Shown: one piece after another, positions 22,836-28,827 of the stretch | Layout: each line of letters begins with the position of its first letter | Position numbering within the stretch: the first letter of the stretch is position 1 | Assembly (NCBI GenBank): GCA_964503615.1 | Contig: CAZDBA010000053.1 | Location: 1-28,827 of the forward strand | Direction: 5' to 3' | From: CAZDBA01 sp964503615 | GTDB taxonomy: Bacteria; Planctomycetota; Planctomycetia; Pirellulales; Pirellulaceae | DNA length: 28,827 nt | Program-made: the position numbers and the translations under genes | The notes under the pieces: model-generated | What the model was told of the DNA's origin: nothing | Seen by the model: only the letters and a program-made list of their open reading frames with translations | The model's database searches: none

Positions 22836-24040
22836 CGACGTGATCCTTCAGGAATAGTTGACTGATTCGCAATGGTTGCGTCTGCGGCAAAGTCCGCTCG
22901 GACGAAGGTGATCTTGTTGGCATCTAGTGTCTTTTGCGCCTCTGGCGAAATCCAACCAGACGAAAGCAGGCTGATTGTCTTGTTTGGATTGTTCGCTCTG
23001 AAGCCAGTCGCGACTTCCTGGACCTCGGCCGAGTTGGTTAAGTAGTCAATGGAACAGACCCCAACAATTTGGGAATCCTTTAACCAGGCAACAGGCAAAC
23101 CCGCATCTGACAAGGTTAGGATTGGATTTTTCGAATGCAATTCTGCCAACAGTTGGATGACGATCAGGCGACGTAATATTTCTGCTTCCGATCCATCTAA
23201 ATTAGCTTGGTAGAGCAACAGGTCGGCACGCTGGACGTCGGCAAGTTGTTTGTAAGATTGCATAAAAGCCAGCTTCTCTAGTAGCGTCCATTTGCTGGAG
23301 CTAACAAAAGCGTCTTTAACGGGCGTCCAAGTGCCCATCTGAGTCAGCTCGGCATCTATGTTCAACAAAAGCTCATGCGGGCTTTGTGATGCGACCGTGT
23401 CTCGTAACTCTTCCATCGAAGCCAGTGTTCCAAGCCCGGGAATTGCAGCGCTCAATGCGAACTTGGTAGCCGATGTGCCAACCATTTCTCTGGTTGCCAA
23501 TTGGCCAAGCAAGTGATCCAACACGGGATTTCTTGTTTCCGAATCAACGCCTAAATTTGCTGCCAGCTTTCTTCGAGATTCCGTCCCAGCGCGCCGGCTG
23601 ACAGGATCGGCGAAGTTCACAGCCATCTTTTTGATTCCTCTCGGAGCTTGCTTGAGCGTTCCAATTGGATCAGCAAGTAAATGTCCGGCTCCCTGTGGGG
23701 TTTGTTTTAGTGTCGCCCAAGCACTCTTGGCGGCAACCGCTTGATTGCTGATTTGACCGGCTTCCTGAATGGCTCGCAATTCAGAAATCCGCTTCTCAAG
23801 CATTGGAATGCCAGTAGCCGGAAACGTTCCGTAATTCGTTTCAATGTTAAATTGGAATTGATGGTCGCTGACCATAACGGTATCAGAGATTCTGTAAGTG
23901 TCAGTTTGTAAAATCGAAGCAGGCAAAATGGTTGCCGCACTAAAGCTTAAATCGGCATTTTGTTGCCCCTGCACAACAGGAATTAGCAACCCGAAGCAAA
24001 AAGCAAACGTTAAAAAGGCAATTGTCAAAAAACACTTCAT
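22832..24040 (-). CDS. Secreted protein of unknown function, coupled to LCAT-like hydrolase
   Basis: This 402-aa protein starts from the ATG that gives a signal peptide (MKCFLTIAFLTFAFCFGLLI to VVQGQQ); an in-frame TTG 21 nt upstream is less likely. I do not assign a family. The middle has a DPIGTLKQAPRGIKK segment, LGVDSETRNPVLDHLLGQLA, and a hydrophobic ALSAAIPGLGTLAS. The C-terminal part (VGVCSIDYLTNSAEVQEVAT) looks like a compact alpha/beta domain. The gene ends in TGA overlapping the next start, implying that the two proteins act together outside the cytoplasm; chaperone or partner of the hydrolase is one possibility (inference). Confidence 0.78.
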   Translation of the reverse strand: MKCFLTIAFLTFAFCFGLLIPVVQGQQNADLSFSAATILPASILQTDTYRISDTVMVSDHQFQFNIETNYGTFPATGIPMLEKRISELRAIQEAGQISNQAVAAKSAWATLKQTPQGAGHLLADPIGTLKQAPRGIKKMAVNFADPVSRRAGTESRRKLAANLGVDSETRNPVLDHLLGQLATREMVGTSATKFALSAAIPGLGTLASMEELRDTVASQSPHELLLNIDAELTQMGTWTPVKDAFVSSSKWTLLEKLAFMQSYKQLADVQRADLLLYQANLDGSEAEILRRLIVIQLLAELHSKNPILTLSDAGLPVAWLKDSQIVGVCSIDYLTNSAEVQEVATGFRANNPNKTISLLSSGWISPEAQKTLDANKITFVRADFAADATIANQSTIPEGSRR

Positions 24041-24396
24041 TACTGCTTCCTTTAGGTTCAAGTTGTGCCAGTAGGTTGAACTACAAGTACTAGCGCTGAA
24101 ATTCGACGCTAAAAGTAGTGAGTTGCCAGCTGGCGAGGAATAGTAATGGGATCAAGTTTGTGCCTTTTACCCTAAAAATTGAGCGATTTTTTGGAGGATC
24201 TGGAAAAGTCCAGATTTCAAAAGAAAATCATGCAAGCATCTGGAAATCGCGAGTCCCGTTGCCCGACCAATCGTCCAGCATGCCGTACATAACATTGAGC
24301 TATAATGAGGAATACGGGTTGCGGTTCGCACAAAAGGATCGACACCCTAATATTGGCCGCCTTTATTGAAACTCAATGTCCATATAAGAAACCGGC
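24041..24396. other. 356-bp divergent gap between secreted pair and kinase
   Basis: This region should contain the promoters of both divergent transcripts. TATAAT at 24301-24306 on the plus strand is a perfect -10 hexamer 91 nt before the kinase start, but no good -35 lies 16-18 nt upstream. No repeat or RNA structure stood out, and the only open frame there (GTG start) has no supporting feature. Confidence 0.5.
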
Positions 24397-26763
24397 ATGA
24401 TTCCTGACTCCAACGATGAAACTCGTTTCCTGGACTCCAGTGATGAAACTGAACCACTGGCTGATTCTGATTCCTTCAAAAATGAATCTGGCAATGCAAA
24501 TCGTTTTATGGAAACGCTTGACTACGATTCTCAATTTCCGAAAGAACAAGAGGACATTGCAGCCGCCGTCTTGGCATTACGACAAGGCGTTGTAAGCGAA
24601 AGGAAACTGTCAGAAGCAATTCGCAGTTGGACGATTCATGGCAGCATGCCACTTCTTGACCACCTAGTTGAAAATGAATTCATCGATGATGCGGCGCGGC
24701 AAGAATTGGCGGATCAAACAAGTGCGGCGCTGTCCGAGTTAATGGACAATGGCCCGCTTGACTCATTGATTGCTGGGACACTTGAAGCGCTCGATCCCTC
24801 GGGACGCATCTCACGCTTATTGGGGATCCAGGCCGCTGCAGGTGCTGGTTCGTCTGATCATCGACGTGCGATGCATGGTTATCAATTGATCAGAAAGATT
24901 GGCCAGGGAGGACTTGGGCGAGTCTGGCTGGCGTTTGATGAAAGTCTCAAACGCCATGTAGCGATCAAGGAAATTTCTGGAAATGACTCGCCTGAAATCG
25001 TAGAGCGTTTTGATCGTGAGGCCGTGATTACGGGACGTCTGGAGCATCCGGGGATCGTTCCGATTCATCAACTTGGGACCGAAGAGAAAACGGGGAAATC
25101 CTTCTACGTGATGCGGTTCCTGGGAAAGACAACACTGCATGACACCATCATGGAGTATCACGAGCGTCGCGCCGAGGGCGAGGACGATCCGATGCTTATT
25201 CGCCGATTGCTGGATGATTTTGTCAACGTTTGCCAGGCGATTGGACATGCTCATTCTCGCCAGGTGATTCATCGGGACTTGAAACCTGAGAACATTGCGA
25301 TCGATAGTTTTGGACAGGTGATTGTGATCGATTGGGGCATCGCGAAAGTCATTGGCGAAGCTAACCTTGATCATGCCAGCGTTGAACTCGATTCCAATGA
25401 GGCGAATTCGCAGAGTACCATGCAAGGGCAAGTGTTAGGCAGCCCGCTCTACATGGCACCCGAACAAGCCGCCGGACGCGTCGACGATCTCGATGAACGT
25501 ACCGACATTTATGGATTGGGAGCGATTCTGTTCGCGATCTTGACCGGTAGTGCTCCACATGAAGTATTACGCGATCAAGAAACCGTTTCGGGAATTCGTG
25601 ATCTGTTGTCCGCAATTGCGAGTCACCCAACCCCAAACGCTCTGGAAACTGACAACGGAGTGGATGCTACCTTGGCAGCGATCTGTGGCAAGGCGATGGC
25701 GGGCAAGCAATACGCGCGCTACCAATCGGCCATGGAATTGGCGGATGACGTTCAGCGGTGGATGGCGGGAGAGCCGGTCTCTGCTCAACGCGAAACGTGG
25801 GTGCAACGAGCCCAGCGTTGGGTACGGCAAAATCAGGTTTGGTCTCAAATCATTGCTGCGTGCCTGATCGTTGCCTGCGTTGCCGCTTCGACATTGGCCG
25901 TCGCTTTTCGACAGAACCAACTTACTAACCAGCAGCGGCAGTTCGATGAGTTAAGCGTTTACAGTAATGAAGTAGAGGTGCAACTTCAGTCGACCGCCTT
26001 CGAACTGATGCGCAACACTCGATTCATGTCGACGTTGCCTCCTATCCAGGCGATCGTGATTGCCACAGATCCCAAAGGTACTGACCAAGACACTGGCGAA
26101 AGCAAAGAGGTTTGGGAACAACGACTGGCAACGATCTATATAGGTTTGCTTCGAGCGAATCCAAATTACCGCAGTGTCTACTACACAGCCATCGAAAGCG
26201 ATCAAGCAACACCAATCGTCTATGTAGAACGGCACGCTGGGGAAATGGGTTTCGTTCGCCGTCTACCAGCCAGCCAGCAGAAAAGTTTGAACGATCAAGA
26301 CTTCCTCGCCGAAATAGGTCAGTTGTCATCAGCCGATGTTCTGCTGACGACGCGGTGCCGGAATAAACGGACTGGCACGAATCGCCAAGAGGTGAAGTTG
26401 CTTTCGTCGACTCCCGTGTTTGATGAAACAACCGGAGAGCTTTTCGGTTTTGTGACACTGGAGATGGATCTGCAAGCCCGAGTTGTTCAAGTACTGGAGC
26501 AGCTTGAGCAAAGTACGGCCAGGATTGTTGTCACCGATTCGGCTGGTCAGGCATGGGTTAGCGACGATCCCATCGCCGGCATCGACACTACGCCGGAAAG
26601 CAAGAATTCCGAAGCTGTGCGCTCTGGTGTTTCAGAACTGTTTTCCGGCGGGGCAACCGATCGCATCCTTAAGCAAAACGAAGGCTGGATTGCCAATCGA
26701 ATCACGCTCGATCCCTCCAACCCACAAACGACCGTTGGGTTGGTCCTTGAATTGGGTGATTGA
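24397..26763 (+). CDS. Transmembrane Ser/Thr protein kinase with C-terminal Cache-like sensor
   Basis: This 788-aa Hanks-type kinase has an N-terminal cytoplasmic region (1-160) that is acidic at first and then helical. The kinase domain spans about 162-455: glycine loop IGQGGLGRVW (168-177), catalytic Lys191 (VAIKEI), HRDLKPENI (292-300), DWG in place of DFG (312-314), and activation/APE loop GSPLYMAPEQ. A transmembrane helix lies at 482-504 (IIAACLIVACVAASTLAVAF). The remaining 280 residues are outside the cytoplasm and resemble a double-Cache sensor: WEQRLATIYIGLLRANPNYR, IVYVERHAG, LFGFVTLEMDLQ. There is no second membrane helix. It would phosphorylate cytoplasmic targets in response to an outside signal. 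It is convergent with the STAS gene. The stop is TGA followed directly by TAA. Confidence 0.92.
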   Translation: MIPDSNDETRFLDSSDETEPLADSDSFKNESGNANRFMETLDYDSQFPKEQEDIAAAVLALRQGVVSERKLSEAIRSWTIHGSMPLLDHLVENEFIDDAARQELADQTSAALSELMDNGPLDSLIAGTLEALDPSGRISRLLGIQAAAGAGSSDHRRAMHGYQLIRKIGQGGLGRVWLAFDESLKRHVAIKEISGNDSPEIVERFDREAVITGRLEHPGIVPIHQLGTEEKTGKSFYVMRFLGKTTLHDTIMEYHERRAEGEDDPMLIRRLLDDFVNVCQAIGHAHSRQVIHRDLKPENIAIDSFGQVIVIDWGIAKVIGEANLDHASVELDSNEANSQSTMQGQVLGSPLYMAPEQAAGRVDDLDERTDIYGLGAILFAILTGSAPHEVLRDQETVSGIRDLLSAIASHPTPNALETDNGVDATLAAICGKAMAGKQYARYQSAMELADDVQRWMAGEPVSAQRETWVQRAQRWVRQNQVWSQIIAACLIVACVAASTLAVAFRQNQLTNQQRQFDELSVYSNEVEVQLQSTAFELMRNTRFMSTLPPIQAIVIATDPKGTDQDTGESKEVWEQRLATIYIGLLRANPNYRSVYYTAIESDQATPIVYVERHAGEMGFVRRLPASQQKSLNDQDFLAEIGQLSSADVLLTTRCRNKRTGTNRQEVKLLSSTPVFDETTGELFGFVTLEMDLQARVVQVLEQLEQSTARIVVTDSAGQAWVSDDPIAGIDTTPESKNSEAVRSGVSELFSGGATDRILKQNEGWIANRITLDPSNPQTTVGLVLELGD

Positions 26764-26817
26764 TAAAAGAGCAATAATAGGGCTTGATGGCTTGATGCTA
26801 TTTATGAAATCGGGCGT

Positions 26818-27192
26818 TTAGCTTGATGCCACTTTGGGATTGTCAGGGTTTTGCCTTAGTTGAACCAACAATTCTTCAGTGGTCGGGTAAACCGCAAACA
26901 AGGTGTTTAGCTTGGTGATCTTAAGGACTTCGATGACCGTTGAGCTGAGATGGGTAAGGTAAATTTTGCCACCTTGAGACTGGGCTCGTCGACGTGCGCT
27001 GATCAAGCCTGCCAGACCGCTACTGGATACAAACCCCAATCCATGGCATTCGACAATAATACAATCATGCCCATCTGAAATGAGTCCGCCAAGACACTCA
27101 AAGAAGTACTCTCTGGTTTCTGTATCGAGCGAACCTCTGACACTCACAATTGCGATTCCGTCCGCCTCTATCCTTGTTTCATAGTCAAACAT
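26818..27192 (-). CDS. STAS-domain anti-sigma factor antagonist-like protein
   Basis: This 124-aa single-domain STAS protein is of the SpoIIAA/RsbV type. Such proteins bind an anti-sigma kinase and are controlled by phosphorylation of a Ser in a D-S-S-G-L motif. Here the motif reads FVSSSGLAGL (54-63): the Asp is replaced by Ser56, and the expected phospho-acceptor is Ser57. AAGG lies 6-7 nt before the ATG. No anti-sigma factor or sigma factor gene is near; the convergent transmembrane kinase gene, 54 bp away, is the only kinase in the window, and a functional link to it is speculation. Three GCTTGATG octamers lie around its stop codon (26782-26797 and 26821-26828). Confidence 0.88.
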   Translation of the reverse strand: MFDYETRIEADGIAIVSVRGSLDTETREYFFECLGGLISDGHDCIIVECHGLGFVSSSGLAGLISARRRAQSQGGKIYLTHLSSTVIEVLKITKLNTLFAVYPTTEELLVQLRQNPDNPKVASS

Positions 27193-27389
27193 TTCTACCC
27201 TTCATTCAAATCATCGATTGATTTTAAGACGTGATTCTGATTTTGCGCCCCAAGGCCAGTGCTCTTTAAGGCTAAAGACAATGTTGGGACACTCATTCAT
27301 TTTAAACAGAAACTTACACTGATATCGTTTCCGGTCCGTTTTTTTGCCAGACGGGTAACCGACCTCACCACTTTGCTATAGATCTGTTG

Positions 27390-28199
27390 CTAAACGCCAG
27401 TGCCAAATGAGTTCAAGCATTTAATGATTTCTTCGATGTTAGGGTTTTTGAGGATTTCTCCGGCACCACTACTCTCACAGATGCTTAACAACTGTGACAT
27501 AGAAGTTGAAGAGTCCATTGAAAAATCACATGCCTTGCTGGCCGCATCATACTCCGCCACCGTGTTACCCAGAGCTGTCAATATTTTCGCTTTAGTTGCA
27601 GGCGCAATTTCGCGCTTTGAAAGCAGCTTCTGAATCGTTTCCAAAAGGAAATTGAACCTCAGGCCTGCGTTCACCCAACGTCGGTTCAACCTGCTGTGCC
27701 CAGCTTCATCTTGATCGCCCTGCTCTTTCGATCGACGGATCTCCTGGAACTCGACCAACTGTTGGTTCAATGCCGTAAAAATACTTGCCGATCGTTCGGC
27801 GACAGCGATTCTGTTTGTGTCAGCAATCGTTTGGCTTTGATGACGCGTCAGGACTTTTGAAATCACAGCTCCGACAACCGCCATGCCTAGAAAAGCTTGC
27901 AGGATCGCGAACACTCTGGAAATTCCTTCCGGAGCAAAATCACCATAACCAAGCGTCGTGGTCGTCACGCAGCTGAAATAAAGCGCCGTCGGAAAAGAAA
28001 CCGGACGCTCCATTTCTTTGTGCATGGTGCACACCAGACCGTGACCATCCAAATAGCTGCTGGTTGCCCAGTAAACAATTGCCGAGAACAAAATCGTGAC
28101 CAGCCATAACCCTACCCAGCGTTTGGTCGACAGCTGGTCGATCAAATGGAGTAGCCAAGGCTCATTTGCATCATCGAAATTAGAATGATTGTGGCTCAC
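27390..28199 (-). CDS. Two-TM potassium channel (Ion_trans_2 type)
   Basis: This 269-aa ion channel has a first membrane helix at 28-48, a pore loop with selectivity filter TTLGYGDF (81-88), and a second helix at about 94-116. TLGYGD is a standard K+ filter (T-x-G-Y-G-D). The cytoplasmic C-terminal half (117-269) is helical and is not an RCK nucleotide-binding domain; I do not recognise it. The start is GTG at 28199, since the first in-frame ATG is after helix 1. It lies 53 nt downstream of a small gene on the same strand and may form an operon with it. Four-subunit assembly and K+ conduction follow from the family. Confidence 0.87.
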   Translation of the reverse strand: MSHNHSNFDDANEPWLLHLIDQLSTKRWVGLWLVTILFSAIVYWATSSYLDGHGLVCTMHKEMERPVSFPTALYFSCVTTTTLGYGDFAPEGISRVFAILQAFLGMAVVGAVISKVLTRHQSQTIADTNRIAVAERSASIFTALNQQLVEFQEIRRSKEQGDQDEAGHSRLNRRWVNAGLRFNFLLETIQKLLSKREIAPATKAKILTALGNTVAEYDAASKACDFSMDSSTSMSQLLSICESSGAGEILKNPNIEEIIKCLNSFGTGV

Positions 28200-28252
28200 A
28201 AGCGTTTAGGCCTTACGCGCGATTGAGCGACAGCCTATCGAAATCCAAACTC

Positions 28253-28444
28253 TCAGTCTTGGGGCTTTTCAATATTATCGCTTGCTTGCTCCAATCGCTC
28301 CACAAACTCTTCGCACTTTTCCTGATCCTTGGCGTTCTGACAGATTGGGTGCGTGTCCGAGTTCTCAGGAGTTTTGCTAGACTTCTGAGCAGTCGTTTCA
28401 TCGCTTAATGATTCAGCCTTGTTCGTCTTCTCTGATTCAGTCAT
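28253..28444 (-). CDS. 63-aa hydrophilic protein upstream of K+ channel
   Basis: This small, highly charged protein (MTESEKTNKAESLSDETTAQ at the start) has two Cys in HPICQNAKDQEKCEEFVERL and ends EKPQD. It has no signal peptide or membrane helix. Support for a real gene: GGAG 7 nt before the ATG, an N-terminal disordered region typical of small cytoplasmic proteins, and its position directly upstream of the channel on the same strand. The function is unknown; the spaced CxxxxxxxxC could form a disulfide or bind metal. Confidence 0.55.
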   Translation of the reverse strand: MTESEKTNKAESLSDETTAQKSSKTPENSDTHPICQNAKDQEKCEEFVERLEQASDNIEKPQD

Positions 28445-28469
28445 ATTTTTACTCCGAAGCTAAATTAAA

Positions 28470-28500
28470 AGTATAATCCCTACTTATGGGTCGGACTCAA
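28470..28500 (-). promoter_or_regulatory. Possible promoter of the small gene/K+ channel
   Basis: On the minus strand TTGAGT (28500-28495) and TATACT (28475-28470) are separated by 19 nt, 26-56 nt before the ATG at 28444. Both hexamers are near sigma-70 consensus but the spacing is long. Confidence 0.25.
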
Positions 28501-28634
28501 GATAGGGGATTTACACAAAATTTCAATATTTTCACAAACAAAATGCTCCACCTAACTCTTGTTGGGTGGCGTTGGTAACGCTGGTTTTTTGAACTAGATT
28601 GATCGTATCTACAAAGTCTCTGGAGCGAAATGTA

Positions 28635-28827
28635 ATGGCGCGGTTTCAAATATTATCTTTAATTGGCGGAGGGATTCGTGGTGCTTTTGTCACGTCCTAT
28701 CTAAAAGAACTAGAAGCCAAACTAGGGCGGCCAATCGCGGAATCGTTCGACCTCATCGCTGGCACCTCAACTGGTGGCATCATCGCCGCAGGTCTCGCAT
28801 ACGGCTTGTCGGCTGCAAAGATGCATG
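28635..28827 (+). CDS. Patatin-like phospholipase, 5' part only
   Basis: Only the first 64 codons are in the window. The ATG at 28635 has GGAG 9 nt upstream. Residues 6-18 read ILSLIGGGIRGAF, the glycine-rich oxyanion hole G-G-G-x-R-G of patatins, and residues 38-50 read FDLIAGTSTGGII, with the nucleophile Ser45 in G-T-S-T-G. The catalytic Asp would lie beyond the window. Patatins hydrolyse phospholipid acyl chains. The very short N-terminus directly before the oxyanion loop resembles CapV-type effectors of CBASS antiphage systems, but many patatins share this start, so the assignment is open until the following genes are seen. It is divergent from the 63-aa protein gene. Confidence 0.85.
   Translation, partial: MARFQILSLIGGGIRGAFVTSYLKELEAKLGRPIAESFDLIAGTSTGGIIAAGLAYGLSAAKMH

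Noticed and set aside
24118..24369. 83-codon plus-strand frame with GTG start before the kinase
   Set aside because: It has no ribosome site, no recognisable motif and a weak start, and it lies in a gap that must hold divergent promoters.

Overview
The window looks like chromosomal DNA of a planctomycete, most likely a marine Pirellulaceae relative (Rhodopirellula/Blastopirellula type). This is an inference. It rests on clustered secreted sulfatases, very large secreted multidomain proteins, a redoxin/cytochrome c/copper-monooxygenase fusion, PD40-M28 peptidases, Hanks-type kinases with extracytoplasmic sensors, weak or absent Shine-Dalgarno sequences and moderate GC. No phage, insertion sequence, CRISPR array, rRNA or tRNA was recognised.

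Layout. Bases 170-6120 (minus) form an apparent operon of three exported sulfatases with an Asp/Glu-type racemase between them; two of the sulfatases carry a C-terminal domain resembling the VHL beta domain. Divergent from it is holA (DNA polymerase III delta). Two secreted proteins follow on plus: one with a type II secretion G-like C-terminal domain but no pilin N-terminus, and a DUF3500 protein. Then on minus come a sulfotransferase and a 1032-aa PD40/PA/M28/PDZ peptidase. After a 527-bp repeat-bearing gap comes a TlpA-like thiol oxidoreductase (14631-15785) whose active-site WCGPC reads W-TGA-GPC. Beyond it, still on minus, are an MMPL/RND transporter, the redoxin fusion, a small membrane protein, an LCAT-like lipoprotein hydrolase and its overlapping secreted partner. 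On plus is a Ser/Thr kinase with a Cache-like sensor; on minus a STAS protein, a two-TM potassium channel and a 63-residue protein. The window ends inside a patatin-like phospholipase gene on plus.

The most notable feature is 14631-15785. The TGA sits exactly where the first redox cysteine belongs. The frame stays open for another 118 codons and completes the thioredoxin fold. A perfect 6-bp stem with a GGUC tetraloop begins 25 nt after the TGA. TGA ends other genes here normally. The best reading is a selenocysteine (UGPC) TlpA-family selenoprotein that ordinary gene calling would split in two. A nonsense mutation or sequencing error is the main alternative.

How the genes work together. Sulfatases plus sulfotransferase suggest handling of sulfated glycans. 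The TlpA-like selenoprotein and the redoxin fusion suggest extracytoplasmic redox chemistry. The kinase and STAS protein suggest signalling. These links are inferred from position only.
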